Shown: positions 25,895 to 35,646, counted from the first letter of the stretch. The stretch: DNA of 64,000 bases from HyVt-105 sp049975425 (GCA_049975425.1 JBNGDI010000010.1:1-64000), one strand, 5' to 3'. The notes: generated by a model from the sequence alone, not told the origin. A program made the numbers and translations.

Positions 25895-27769
25895 TTAATC
25901 TCTCAGTTTGTTCCACCAGGTAAACTTTAGGATCAGGGTGGTTCCTGCCATGATCCCGATGGCAATCAGGAATGGCCTCCATTCGCGAAGGACCAGGAAT
26001 ATGGGAAATGCAATCAGGGTGGTTTGCCAGATGATACCCACCACAATATTGAACATATCCAGCCAGAAATTTTGGTTGCCTTCAAAGGAAGGATCTTCAC
26101 GCACCACCATTTTGTGGACAGGTTTCCAGAATCCCCAGGGGCGGACGCTTTTATAGAAATTTTTCAGAGTTTCAGAATCTTCGGGTTTGGTAAGCAACGA
26201 TCCCAGCACACTTCCGGCAGTAGAAACCAGCAGGATGATGGGAAAAGCGTTCATGCTGAAATTATTCAGCAGAGGCCACTTGTGAAGGATTTCCAGGTTC
26301 AGAAGAGGCAGGATCAGGGCGGCTCCGATACCGGCCACCATGCCCCAGAAATACCCATATCCATTGAACCTCCACCAGTACCATTTCAGAACATTGGGCG
26401 CGGTATATCCACCCCACAGGGCTGCCGTAAGCCACAGGACCACATCATTGATTGAGGTGATGAGAAAGCCCACCGTGATCCCGATGATCACAATCAGCAG
26501 TGAAGAGGCGTAACTCATCATGACATATTTCTTTTCATCGGCATTGGGATTGATATATCTTTTGTATATATCGTTTACAATGTATGCCGGGGCGGCATTT
26601 ACGGTGGCCGCAAAATTGCTCATAAAAGCCGCAAAGAGGCCGGCCATCAGGAATCCGAGTAATCCCACGGGCACATAGGTGGCCAGTACCTCCGGGAGAA
26701 TGCTTTCAAAATCAGGTTCCGTAAGGGAGCCTGTATACAAACTGTCGAAATGTACCAGGGCCAGTACGGTAAGCCCGGTAATCATAAAATATCTTCCCGG
26801 GTTCAGTACCACATTCACCAGGGAGCTCATTTTGGAAGCCTCGCTGGGATTACGTGTGGCCAGAATACGCTGCATGTCATAGTTCGGAGCCGGGCCGGCA
26901 GCCGAAACAAAGATGCCTTTGAAAAGCATCATGATAAAAAACAATCCGAACATCTGGTACCCGTCATTCACAATCCACTCATTGAAAGCATGCAGCTTGT
27001 CGGATGCCGCACCGGAGATCTGGGTCCAGTCAAGTCCTGCGGTCCAGCCGAACCAGATGCTTTTCCATCCTTCGGGCACAAAGGCATCGATGGTTCCGGG
27101 AGCCACCCGGGTCATGGCAATGATTCCGATGGCAATGGAAGAAATGATGAGGATACCGTACTGAATCACCTCGGTGATCACCACACTGAACATCCCTCCT
27201 TTCACCACATAAAAGGTAGTAACAGCCATCAGGATCAGGGCATAAAGATTCACATTGACCTGCGGGTGTTTTAGCAGGTAGTCGGGGTTGGTCACAATAG
27301 GGGGCAGAAAAGCCGAAGCGAATTTTCCAATACCCTTGAACCCGTATGACAGGAATCCAATCACACTGACCAGGGCAAAGATCACCACGATGATGTGTGA
27401 AAGATTGGCGGCCAGCCCTTTCCCAAAACGTGTCCTGATCCATTCGGCGCCTGTCATAACCCGGGAGCGGCGCAACCAGGCCGAGAGGTAAACCATCAGA
27501 AAGATCTGGTTAAAAACAGGCCAGAGCCAGGGGATCCAGATGCTTTTCAAACCATACACAGCAAGCCAGTAAACAATCAGCATGGTGCCGGCTATATCAA
27601 ACATACCCGAAGCATTCGATATTCCCAGAAAATACCAGGGCAGGGTATTCCCTCCGAGAAAATACGACTGGATATTGCGGGAAGCCCTGTGGGAAACCCA
27701 GTATCCGATAAAAACGGTGGCTATCAGATACAGCACGATAATACCCAGGTCAATAACGTGCAGGTTCAT
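25895..27769 (-). CDS. Sodium:solute symporter, probable disaccharide importer
   Basis: A 624-residue inner-membrane protein of the SSS family, with about 13-14 hydrophobic segments starting at DLGIIVLYLIATVFIGYWV. Family features: NTLPWYFLGISNASGMFDIAGT (sodium-site helix), GLLGFLMAGLFAAFMSNFAATVNAAPAYIVNDIYKRYI. It probably imports cellobiose, mannobiose or similar disaccharides with sodium. The inference comes from position: 18 bases before cellobiose phosphorylase, and the analogous Bacteroides fragilis mannan cluster also pairs such a symporter with an epimerase and GH130. It is the only obvious sugar importer for the inner membrane in this window and may serve both phosphorylase routes. 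Confidence 0.9.
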   Translation of the reverse strand: MNLHVIDLGIIVLYLIATVFIGYWVSHRASRNIQSYFLGGNTLPWYFLGISNASGMFDIAGTMLIVYWLAVYGLKSIWIPWLWPVFNQIFLMVYLSAWLRRSRVMTGAEWIRTRFGKGLAANLSHIIVVIFALVSVIGFLSYGFKGIGKFASAFLPPIVTNPDYLLKHPQVNVNLYALILMAVTTFYVVKGGMFSVVITEVIQYGILIISSIAIGIIAMTRVAPGTIDAFVPEGWKSIWFGWTAGLDWTQISGAASDKLHAFNEWIVNDGYQMFGLFFIMMLFKGIFVSAAGPAPNYDMQRILATRNPSEASKMSSLVNVVLNPGRYFMITGLTVLALVHFDSLYTGSLTEPDFESILPEVLATYVPVGLLGFLMAGLFAAFMSNFAATVNAAPAYIVNDIYKRYINPNADEKKYVMMSYASSLLIVIIGITVGFLITSINDVVLWLTAALWGGYTAPNVLKWYWWRFNGYGYFWGMVAGIGAALILPLLNLEILHKWPLLNNFSMNAFPIILLVSTAGSVLGSLLTKPEDSETLKNFYKSVRPWGFWKPVHKMVVREDPSFEGNQNFWLDMFNIVVGIIWQTTLIAFPIFLVLREWRPFLIAIGIMAGTTLILKFTWWNKLRD

Positions 27770-27877
27770 GGCCGAAAACAGATTAAGGGGTAACAGAAAT
27801 CAACAGGGGAGGAAGGTAGAAAATCCGGTATGGGTGGTCGAAGCATACTTCAGGGTATGTATTCCGGCAAGGACCGT

Positions 27878-28624
27878 TTAGACAATGAAGGAAATCCTGT
27901 TTTTCTTGGTTTTTTCATACACCTCGCGGCTGAACAGGTAATACTGGGCAGGCTTATGAGGCACGCCCTTCTGTTTCTTCTTCAAGGGGATCACGTAGTG
28001 CATCTGTGATATTTTTTTCCGGAAATTGCGTTTGTCAAAAGATGCTCCCAGAAGGGCTTCATACAGTTTCTGTAATTGCGAAAGAGTAAAATAGTCGGGC
28101 AGGAGCTCAAAAGCAATAGGCTCCACTTTCACTTTCTTCTGCAGAGCCTCCAGGGCTTTATAAAATATATACTTATGATCAAACGCCATCTCCATATCCT
28201 TCACCTCATTCACCGGATACCACTGCACGTTTTTTTCCGACAATTTCAGGGTCACCTTTGTATTATCGATCAGTGCCAGGTATCCCACGGTAATGATCCT
28301 GTCGGCGAAGCCCTTGTTTATATGCTTCAGCCATAACTGGTCTTTTTCAGAGGAAACCCTGTCAAGCTGCCCGAAAGCGGCAAACTGTTCAAGAAACAAA
28401 TTGTCAAGCCCCGTCAGCTCTTTCAGAATTCTGTAAGCAGCCGTATCCAGGTCTTCGTCATCGTAAATATGGTAACCGGTAAGTGTGTGGTCGCTGATTA
28501 ACACTTTCCCCGTTTTCTCATCTTTCAGTTTACGGTCAACCAGCAATACATTCAATTTTTCAAAATCAAATCCGAATATAACACAGTCAACTGACACATT
28601 CGGAACAATTTTGTGGGATATCAT
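27878..28624 (-). CDS. NUDIX-fold transcriptional regulator (NrtR/AraR type)
   Basis: A 248-residue regulator with an N-terminal NUDIX-like domain (about 1-150) and a C-terminal winged helix (about 160-240, with LPDYFTLSQLQKLYEALLG and FDKRNFRKKISQM). In this family the NUDIX domain senses a sugar or nucleotide-sugar and no longer hydrolyses. The NUDIX box here, Gly50 to Leu73, ends RILKELTGL where active enzymes have REUxEExGU; two of the three key glutamates are Ile66 and Leu70, so it should be catalytically dead. It leads the operon with symporter, GH94 and GH9, so a cellobiose- or mannose-derived ligand is plausible. Candidate operators are the palindromes at 2404 and 28865. Confidence 0.9.
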   Translation of the reverse strand: MISHKIVPNVSVDCVIFGFDFEKLNVLLVDRKLKDEKTGKVLISDHTLTGYHIYDDEDLDTAAYRILKELTGLDNLFLEQFAAFGQLDRVSSEKDQLWLKHINKGFADRIITVGYLALIDNTKVTLKLSEKNVQWYPVNEVKDMEMAFDHKYIFYKALEALQKKVKVEPIAFELLPDYFTLSQLQKLYEALLGASFDKRNFRKKISQMHYVIPLKKKQKGVPHKPAQYYLFSREVYEKTKKNRISFIV

Positions 28625-28864
28625 TGTTTTTCAGTTATATATAGCTCTGTAATACTTAGTGTACGATACATACATTATTCAAATATATTGTAATTACCCA
28701 GCATAATCAATACATACCAGGCGGAAAAAACAACACTTGAAAACAGGCCATACTGGTTTTATCTGCTGTCAAAGCGGATTTTTATCACGGAAAATAAACG
28801 GCTGAAAACGGGAAATCAGGAAATGCAGTGGAAAACGGCAGCATGGCTCTGGAAAGGGAAATTA

Positions 28865-28881
28865 AGTTTATCTTTTACACT
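28865..28881. promoter_or_regulatory. 17-bp AGTTTA-N5-TACACT site, candidate operator
   Basis: It has the same 6-5-6 layout as the perfect palindrome at 2404-2420; one arm differs at one base. Both sites lie 50 or 51 bases upstream of the matching promoter block (28916 and 2454). The conserved spacing supports a functional or inherited unit rather than chance. Confidence 0.4.
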
Positions 28882-28915
28882 ATCTGTCAATCGTCCGGCT
28901 GGCAAGTATTCATAC

Positions 28916-28981
28916 AAGCAAATAATTATAATAAACAGACAAAATAGTATCATTGCTGCCAGTGAAGTATATGTAATTTTA
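28916..28981 (+). promoter_or_regulatory. Shared promoter block, copy 2 (GH31-GH2)
   Basis: It contains the exact core GACAAAATAGTATCA (28938-28952), a TTG at 28953-28955 and TAATTTTA at 28974-28981, spaced 18 bases apart like a Bacteroidota -33/-7 pair. The alignment with copy 1 extends from AAGCAAAT through the -7 element. The start codon of GH31 lies about 290 bases downstream. Confidence 0.6.
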
Positions 28982-29105
28982 TTATGTTATGAAATGTCCG
29001 GTTAATATCCCCATTGCCGGACCAGAAACCGGGTGTTGTCATGATCTTTTTTACTGAACAGGTTTTTGGTTAATAGGTTTAGGTCAGATCAGATCAGGCA
29101 ATTCA

Positions 29106-29139
29106 GGCCGCCTGATAAGGACATCCTTGTCAGGCGGCC
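29106..29139 (+). other. Strong leader hairpin upstream of GH31
   Basis: GGCCGCCTGA (29106-29115) pairs exactly with 29130-29139, and inside it AAGG pairs with CCTT around an ACAT loop, giving about 15 pairs including one T-G. It sits inside the presumed 5' leader of GH31, 130 bases before the start codon. It is followed by a weakly T-rich CCGTTTATT, so it could be an attenuator or an mRNA-stabilising structure. Confidence 0.55.
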
Positions 29140-29268
29140 CGTTTATTCGCCTAAATGCCCTTCAAACAGGATTATCCGGATAACAGACACTCTGAGTAAA
29201 CCGGCATGAAATATCACAAGAATAAATAAAATCGTAATTTGCCGTATCATCAAAAAAACACCCGCACC

Positions 29269-32133
29269 ATGCTAGAAAACCGAATCACTCATCTTCTGCT
29301 TTGCCTGGCAGGAACCCTGCTGTCCCTCTTCCTTGCCTCGTGCGGCAGCTCTCCGGTAAGAAAAACCGGTAACGGAATCATCATTTATCCGGAAGCGGCC
29401 CCAGCAAACGAATCGGTCAGGCTGCAGGTCATTACCGACGGGATTATCCGGGTTACCTGCGTTCCGGGGGAAGAATTCACCGAAACAGAAAGCCTGATGG
29501 CCGTTGCCAAACCACCGGAAACGGCCGAATTTTCCATCGAACGCAACAAGGAGAAAGTAAGCCTGCAAACCTCCACTCTCCTGGTAAATGTTTCCCTGGA
29601 AACCGGAGAAGTGTCTTTTCACCGCTCCGATGGCAGCACCATCCTATCGGAAATTCCGGGAGGAGGCAAAACCTTTCAGCCGGTAACCGTCGGTGAAGAA
29701 CCTTTCTTCGCCATAAGGCAACAATTCAGCCTCACACCCGGGGAGGCGCTGTACGGACTGGGAGGCAATCAAACTTCCTTCATGGACATGAGAGGAAAAA
29801 ATTTCGACCTCTACCAGTACAACACCCAGGCGGTGGTGCCTTTCCTCCTGTCTACAAAGAATTATGGCATCCTGTGGGATAACTATTCCAGAAGCAAATT
29901 CGGAGATGTGCGCGATTATTTGGAGCTTTCCTCCCTGAAACTCTACAACAAACGGGGAGAACCAGGTGGGCTCACCGCCACGTATGCAAACCGGAACAAA
30001 AGAAACCAGGTTTATACCTCCCGGGAAGAAAGGGAAATCAATTACCAGTTCATCCCCGATCTGGCGAAATTCCCCTCCGGTTATGACCTGAACAACGGCT
30101 TTGTAACATGGGAAGGATACCTGGAGTCGGATACAACCGGCACGCACTCGTTTATATTCACTTCTGCCGGGTATGCCAGATTATGGATCAATGACAGCCT
30201 GATCTTCGACCGGTGGAGGCAGTGCTGGAATACCTCATCGAACCATTTTGATCTGCCCATGTGGAAGGGCGAAAAAGTATATTTAAAAATCGAATGGATC
30301 CCCGACGGAGGAGAATCATTCATCGCCCTGCGGTACCTGGATCCTCCGGAAGAAGATTTGCAGAATCGCATCTCCCTGTTTTCCGAAGTGGGAGAACAGC
30401 TCGATTACTATTTCATAGCAGGAGAAAACATGGACGAGGTGATCGGCGGATACCGTACGGTAACCGGGAAAGCCCCCGTTATGCCCAAATGGGCCATGGG
30501 CTTCTGGCAAAGCCGCGAAAGATACATGACCCAGGAACAGCTGCTTTCCACTGCCAGGGAATTCCGGAAAAGAAACATTCCCATCGACAATATGGTGCTT
30601 GACTGGCAGTACTGGCCCATTGACAAATGGGGGGACCATGCATTCGACCGTTCCCGCTTCCCCGATCCTGACGGCATGGTACAAATCCTTCACGATTCGC
30701 TCCATGCACACATCATGATCTCGGTGTGGCCAAAATATTATGTGAGAACAGAAAATTACGAAGCCATGAACAGCCGGGGTTGGCTGTACACCCGAAATGT
30801 GGAAAAAGGCCGGAAAGACTGGCTGGGTTATGTCTCCACCTTCTACGACGCCTTTAATCCCGAAGCACGCGAAGCTTACTGGAACCAGTTAAACGACAGT
30901 TTGTTCAGCAGGGGCTTTGATGCCTGGTGGCTTGATGCCACAGAGCCGGATATCTTCTCGAACCTTCCCATACAGGAACGGAAAGCCCTGATGGACCCCA
31001 CCGCACTGGGCCCGGCCGACCAGTATTTCAATGCCTATTCCCTGGTACAGGCCGGTGGAATTTACAACGGCCAGCGCGAAGTAAGCCCCAACCAGCGGGT
31101 ATTCATCCTCACCCGTTCGGCATATGCCGGCCTGCAAAGATATTCCGCTGCCAACTGGAGCGGCGATATTGCAGCCCGCTGGCACGATATGAAAGCCCAG
31201 ATCCCGTGCGGAGTGAATTTCTCCATGTCGGGAATCCCCTACTGGACCATGGATATCGGCGGATTTGCCGTGGAAAGCCGGTATTACAACCCTTCTCCGG
31301 CCGATTTGGAAGAATGGAGGGAACTCATGACCCGCTGGTTCCAGTTCGGAGCTTTCTGCCCTGTATTCAGGGCACACGGACAATATCCCTACCGGGAAAT
31401 ATTCCATGTGGCCCCGGAATCTCATCCCGCTTATCAGAGTATGCTGAAATTCGATCACCTGAGGTACCGCCTCATGCCATATATCTATTCCCTGGCCGGA
31501 CAGGTATGGCTCAACGATTATACCCTGATGCGCGGAATGGCCATGGATTTTCCAAACGATCCCGGCGTTTTCGATATCGGCGACCAGTACCTGTTCGGGC
31601 CCTCGCTTCTGATCAACCCTGTTTGCGAATACCAGGCCCGCAACCGGAGCGTATACCTGCCGGCAGGAACCGGCTGGTATCATCTTTTTACCGGTGAATA
31701 TGCCTCAGGTGGGCAAAGGATGGAAGTACCCGCTCCCCTCAACGAAATACCCATATTTGTGAGGGAAGGTGCCATCATCCCCTTCGGCCCTCCCCTGCAG
31801 TATGCAGACGAGAAAGCCCCCGATCCGGTTACTCTGTATGTATATGCCGGGGCTGACGGAGAATTTGTTTTGTACGAAGATGAAAATACAAATTATAACT
31901 ACGAGAATGGAGCGTATACCCTGATCCCCGTCAGGTACAACGATGCCGGCAAAACACTGACCATCGGGGAAAGATCAGGATCATTCCCCGGAATGCTGAC
32001 TGAACGAACATTCCACGTGATTTATGTACGCAAAGGCGAACCCGTTCCGGCCTGGCCGGTTAAATCACCCCATTATACCGTTTATTATGATGGAAGTGAA
32101 AACAATCTTCATCTGGATGAACTAAATAAATAA
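29269..32133 (+). CDS. GH31 alpha-xylosidase-like enzyme with PA14 insert
   Basis: About 954 residues from the ATG at 29269, giving a lipoprotein signal with lipobox LASC. An N-terminal GH31 galactose-mutarotase-like domain is interrupted by a PA14 module (about residues 250-360, GYLESDTTGTHSFIFTSAGY). The catalytic barrel follows: nucleophile Asp about 556 in WWLDATEPD and acid/base Asp about 633 in NWSGDIAARW, then GIPYWTMDIGGF. PA14-containing GH31 enzymes such as the Cellvibrio and Bacteroides ovatus xyloglucan enzymes are alpha-xylosidases, so removal of non-reducing xylose from xyloglucan oligosaccharides is the best guess; alpha-glucosidase remains possible. GH2 follows 30 bases downstream. 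Confidence 0.88.
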   Translation: MLENRITHLLLCLAGTLLSLFLASCGSSPVRKTGNGIIIYPEAAPANESVRLQVITDGIIRVTCVPGEEFTETESLMAVAKPPETAEFSIERNKEKVSLQTSTLLVNVSLETGEVSFHRSDGSTILSEIPGGGKTFQPVTVGEEPFFAIRQQFSLTPGEALYGLGGNQTSFMDMRGKNFDLYQYNTQAVVPFLLSTKNYGILWDNYSRSKFGDVRDYLELSSLKLYNKRGEPGGLTATYANRNKRNQVYTSREEREINYQFIPDLAKFPSGYDLNNGFVTWEGYLESDTTGTHSFIFTSAGYARLWINDSLIFDRWRQCWNTSSNHFDLPMWKGEKVYLKIEWIPDGGESFIALRYLDPPEEDLQNRISLFSEVGEQLDYYFIAGENMDEVIGGYRTVTGKAPVMPKWAMGFWQSRERYMTQEQLLSTAREFRKRNIPIDNMVLDWQYWPIDKWGDHAFDRSRFPDPDGMVQILHDSLHAHIMISVWPKYYVRTENYEAMNSRGWLYTRNVEKGRKDWLGYVSTFYDAFNPEAREAYWNQLNDSLFSRGFDAWWLDATEPDIFSNLPIQERKALMDPTALGPADQYFNAYSLVQAGGIYNGQREVSPNQRVFILTRSAYAGLQRYSAANWSGDIAARWHDMKAQIPCGVNFSMSGIPYWTMDIGGFAVESRYYNPSPADLEEWRELMTRWFQFGAFCPVFRAHGQYPYREIFHVAPESHPAYQSMLKFDHLRYRLMPYIYSLAGQVWLNDYTLMRGMAMDFPNDPGVFDIGDQYLFGPSLLINPVCEYQARNRSVYLPAGTGWYHLFTGEYASGGQRMEVPAPLNEIPIFVREGAIIPFGPPLQYADEKAPDPVTLYVYAGADGEFVLYEDENTNYNYENGAYTLIPVRYNDAGKTLTIGERSGSFPGMLTERTFHVIYVRKGEPVPAWPVKSPHYTVYYDGSENNLHLDELNK

Positions 32134-32163
32134 ATGAATGAATGGAATAATCAGTACCCGAAT

Positions 32164-34596
32164 ATGAAATCAATCGTTTCCCATTTCTTTGAGGGGATTT
32201 TTCTGCTCGGTTTGATCACAGCCCTGGGGTCCTGTGAGAAACAGGTACCCCGGGAAAAACTTAATTTCGGAACGGGATGGAAATTTGCCCTGGCGGATGA
32301 CAAAGCAGCGGTGGAACCCGGTTTTGATGATTCGGAATGGAGGTTGCTGGATCTGCCTCACGACTGGAGCATTGAAGGCACATTCAGCAAAGACCACCCG
32401 GCCACCACAGGCGGAGGAGCCCTTCCCGGAGGCATCGGATGGTACCGCAAAGCCTTTCACCTGGATACCGGGCTGGAAGGAAAACAGTTCTACCTGGAAT
32501 TCGACGGAATATACCGCAACAGTGAAGTATGGATCAACGGCCATTACCTGGGAAAAAGACCTTACGGTTACATTTCCTTCAGGTACGAAGTCACTCCCTG
32601 GATTCATTTCGGAAACCAGGAAAATGTTGTGGCAGTCAGGGTGGATAATTCCCAACAACCCAATTCCAGATGGTATTCCGGATCGGGCATATACCGGAAT
32701 ATTTGGCTGGTTTCCACCGGCCCTGTGGCAGTGGATCACTGGGGGACTTTCGTTACCACCCCCGAAATGAATGAACATTCGGCCCGGATGCATGTAGAAA
32801 CCCGTATCAGAAACAGCACCGGGAACACGGAGACGGTAACCCTGGAAACATCGGTATACGACAGGAACAACCACCGTGTAGCCAGTACCCGTACCAAAGG
32901 GATAACCCTGACAGATACCGTGACGGTGGTGCAACATGAACTTACCGTGGAAGAACCGCAGTTATGGTCTGTGGATGACCCTTCTCTTTACCGGGTAGTT
33001 TCGGTAATCATGAAAAACAAACGTTCCCTCGATGTATATGAAACGGTTACCGGAATCCGCTCGTTCCGCTTCGACCCGGAAAAGGGCTTTTTCCTGAACG
33101 GAAATCCCATGAAAATACAGGGGGTATGTGAGCATCACGACCTGGGGTGTCTGGGAGCATCCATCAATACACGGGCAATTGAACGCCGGCTGGAAATTTT
33201 GAAAGATATGGGCTGCAATGCCATCCGTACCGCCCATAACCCCCCTTCACCCGAATTTCTCGACCTGTGCGACCGGATGGGATTCCTGGTTATGGATGAG
33301 GCTTTCGACATGTGGAAAATTTCCAAAACGAAATTTGACTACAGTCGCGACTGGGACAAATGGCACCGGAAAGACCTGGAAGACATGGTTTTGCGCGACC
33401 GCAACCATCCCAGCGTGATCATCTGGAGTATTGGGAACGAAGTCATGGAACAATGGGACAGCACAGGAACAGGATCGGTCATAGCCACCCGGCTGGCAGC
33501 GATCGTTCGGCAACTTGACAATACCCGCCCCATTACCTCCGGGTGCAATTACCCCGAACCCAAAAACCCGGTGATTCAATCAGGAGCGCTCGACCTCATC
33601 GGCTACAACTACCACCATGAGACCTTCCCCCGGTTCCTGTCCGATTTCCCCGGCCAGGCATTTATTGCCACCGAAACCACTTCGGCTCTGGCTACCCGGG
33701 GCAGTTACGATATGCCTTCCGATTCGGTGCGCCGATGGCCCGTTCGATGGGACATCCCGTTTACCGGAGGAAACCCCGACTATTCCTGTTCATCATACGA
33801 TAACTGTTCGGCCCCCTGGGGCTCAACACACAGGGAAAGCCTGGAAATCATCAAAAAATACGAATTTCTTTCCGGCATGTTCATCTGGACAGGTTTTGAC
33901 TATCTGGGAGAGCCCACCCCCTACGGATGGCCGGCCCGGAGCTCCTATTTCGGTATCATCGACCTTTGCGGCTTCCCGAAAGATGCCTATTATCTATACC
34001 AGAGCGAATGGACCAACACCCCGGTACTGCATCTTTTCCCCCACTGGAACTGGAAACCCGGCCAGGAAGTAGATGTATGGGTATATACCAACTGTAAGGA
34101 AGCTGAACTTTTCCTGAATGACAGTTCACTGGGAAAGAAACAAAAAACTGCCGGTGATCTGCATCTGATGTGGAGAGTGCCTTTTGAAGAAGGTACCCTG
34201 ATGGCCGTGGGGATAACAGGAGAACACGACACCCTGGTCACCCGGGTGAAAACTGCCGGAGAACCGGCACGCCTGGTTCTCGATCCCGACAGGAACAAAC
34301 TGGCAGCCGGCGGGTCAGATCTGTCATTCATCACTGCGACGGTCAAAGATCAAGAGAACAACACGGTACCACTGGCTGATAACCTGGTCAGGTTTTCCAT
34401 CGAAGGGGATGCCGCCATTGCCGGTGTGGACAATGGCAGCCAGACCAGCCAAGAGCCTTTTCAGGCCAACAGCCGAAGGGCATTTCACGGAAAATGCCTT
34501 CTGGTGATAAGGGCCGGCAGTAAAAAAGGGACAGTTACCGTAAAGGCAACCTCGGAAGGGCTGGAAACTGCCGAATGTGTCCTGAAAATCGAATAA
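32164..34596 (+). CDS. GH2 beta-galactosidase-like enzyme with C-terminal Ig domains
   Basis: About 810 residues from the Met at 32164, which gives a lipoprotein signal with lipobox LGSC; an ATG at 32134 would add ten residues. It has a jelly-roll domain (LDLPHDWSIEGTFS, GIGWYRKAF), an Ig domain, a TIM barrel (IRTAHNPPSPEFLDLCDRMG; acid/base Glu about 425 in WSIGNEVMEQ; nucleophile Glu about 503 in FIATETTSAL) and C-terminal DUF4982/invasin-like Ig domains. This shorter architecture differs from the LacZ-type gene at 13113 and matches the beta-galactosidases found with GH31 in xyloglucan loci. It converges with the AraC gene 11 bases away. Confidence 0.9.
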   Translation: MKSIVSHFFEGIFLLGLITALGSCEKQVPREKLNFGTGWKFALADDKAAVEPGFDDSEWRLLDLPHDWSIEGTFSKDHPATTGGGALPGGIGWYRKAFHLDTGLEGKQFYLEFDGIYRNSEVWINGHYLGKRPYGYISFRYEVTPWIHFGNQENVVAVRVDNSQQPNSRWYSGSGIYRNIWLVSTGPVAVDHWGTFVTTPEMNEHSARMHVETRIRNSTGNTETVTLETSVYDRNNHRVASTRTKGITLTDTVTVVQHELTVEEPQLWSVDDPSLYRVVSVIMKNKRSLDVYETVTGIRSFRFDPEKGFFLNGNPMKIQGVCEHHDLGCLGASINTRAIERRLEILKDMGCNAIRTAHNPPSPEFLDLCDRMGFLVMDEAFDMWKISKTKFDYSRDWDKWHRKDLEDMVLRDRNHPSVIIWSIGNEVMEQWDSTGTGSVIATRLAAIVRQLDNTRPITSGCNYPEPKNPVIQSGALDLIGYNYHHETFPRFLSDFPGQAFIATETTSALATRGSYDMPSDSVRRWPVRWDIPFTGGNPDYSCSSYDNCSAPWGSTHRESLEIIKKYEFLSGMFIWTGFDYLGEPTPYGWPARSSYFGIIDLCGFPKDAYYLYQSEWTNTPVLHLFPHWNWKPGQEVDVWVYTNCKEAELFLNDSSLGKKQKTAGDLHLMWRVPFEEGTLMAVGITGEHDTLVTRVKTAGEPARLVLDPDRNKLAAGGSDLSFITATVKDQENNTVPLADNLVRFSIEGDAAIAGVDNGSQTSQEPFQANSRRAFHGKCLLVIRAGSKKGTVTVKATSEGLETAECVLKIE

Positions 34597-34607
34597 AGCC
34601 CTTTGTT

Positions 34608-35489
34608 CTATATGAAAAGACGGTTCCCCTGGTCGTAGCTGTCGCGCAATTCTTTCGGGGTACAGCCTTTTTTCTTTTTGAATATCCGGTTGAAATTGGA
34701 AATGTTGTTAAATCCGCAGGAATAGGCTATTTCGGCTATGGTTTTGGTTGTATCGATCAGCATGCGGCAGGCATGCCCCAGCCTCACCTCGGTAAGGCAG
34801 TCCACAAAGGTGATCCCCGTTCTGAGCTTGAAGAAACGGCTGAATGAGGATTCGGTCATATTCGCTATATGAGCAGCTTCTTCAAGAGTAAGTGGCTTGT
34901 CGAAGCCGGTATGGATAAATTCCATGACTTTTTCTATCCGCCGGCTGTTGTAGGAAAATACTTCGTGCGTGTTGAAACCGCTGTCGGATAATACCCGGTA
35001 ATCCCTCGAGATAGAAAGAGTATGCAGAATAGACATCAGCTCAAGCACCGAATCAAATCCCTGCTTTTCCCTGAGCCTGTAAAGGCGTGGCTTTACCTGC
35101 CGTATAGTCTGCTGTGAAAACAGGATTCCCCTCAATGACTTCCGGAACATGTTGCGGATAAAACTCAATTGATTCTTTTGCAGGAATTTTTCATCAAAAA
35201 AATCTTTATGGAACTGAATGGTGATCTCTTCTACCTGATCCGGCCCGAAACCTGATCCAAACCATCCGTGCTGCAGGTTAGGTCCCACCAGCACCAGTTC
35301 ATACCGGCCAATTCTACCAATGTGATCACCTATGATTCGCTTGGCTCCCCTGGCATTCATGATGAAATTCAGTTCCATTTCTTCATGATAATGCAGTGGA
35401 AAATCAAATTCCGATTTTTTCCTGTAAAAAAGGGTGAAACAATCGGATTGCGTCAGCGGAGTAATCTCACGAACAATGGACTCAGCCAT
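34608..35489 (-). CDS. AraC-family regulator with cupin sensor domain
   Basis: About 293 residues from the ATG at 35489; an in-frame TTG at 35534 is less likely. The N-terminal cupin-type ligand domain (FDFPLHYHEEMELNFIMN, RYELVLVGPNLQHGW) is followed by a C-terminal double helix-turn-helix (LTLEEAAHIANMTESSFSRF and TIAEIAYSCGFNNISNFNRI, then FKKKKGCTPKELR). It is transcribed away from the mannanase operon and shares its 355-base intergenic region, which contains GACAAAATAGTACCA. The regulator is thus the leading candidate to bind that core at all three promoters. The inducer would be a sugar; no sequence evidence names it. Confidence 0.93.
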   Translation of the reverse strand: MAESIVREITPLTQSDCFTLFYRKKSEFDFPLHYHEEMELNFIMNARGAKRIIGDHIGRIGRYELVLVGPNLQHGWFGSGFGPDQVEEITIQFHKDFFDEKFLQKNQLSFIRNMFRKSLRGILFSQQTIRQVKPRLYRLREKQGFDSVLELMSILHTLSISRDYRVLSDSGFNTHEVFSYNSRRIEKVMEFIHTGFDKPLTLEEAAHIANMTESSFSRFFKLRTGITFVDCLTEVRLGHACRMLIDTTKTIAEIAYSCGFNNISNFNRIFKKKKGCTPKELRDSYDQGNRLFI

Positions 35490-35646
35490 GATCTTGTTCA
35501 GATTTCCGTGTTGATCCAAATATAAAAAAATCAATAAAATAAAAAAATATAATATTCACATCATATTATGGATCACATAATGATCAGACCCATAAATCAA
35601 TGCACCGGTATTTCAGCCTGTATGGAAAATTTGTTATCCAATTCCT

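Larger units (their letters stand above)
28625..29268. other. 644-bp divergent regulatory region
   Basis: No supportable gene. It separates the NUDIX-regulator operon (minus) from GH31-GH2 (plus). It contains an AGTGTA half-site at 28658-28663 close to the regulator's start, the palindrome at 28865-28881, the promoter block at 28916-28981 and a strong leader hairpin at 29106-29139. Confidence 0.6.

Noticed and set aside
28823..29005. 60-residue frame across the shared promoter block
   Set aside because: It covers the conserved operator and promoter elements, which do not conserve a frame with copy 1.
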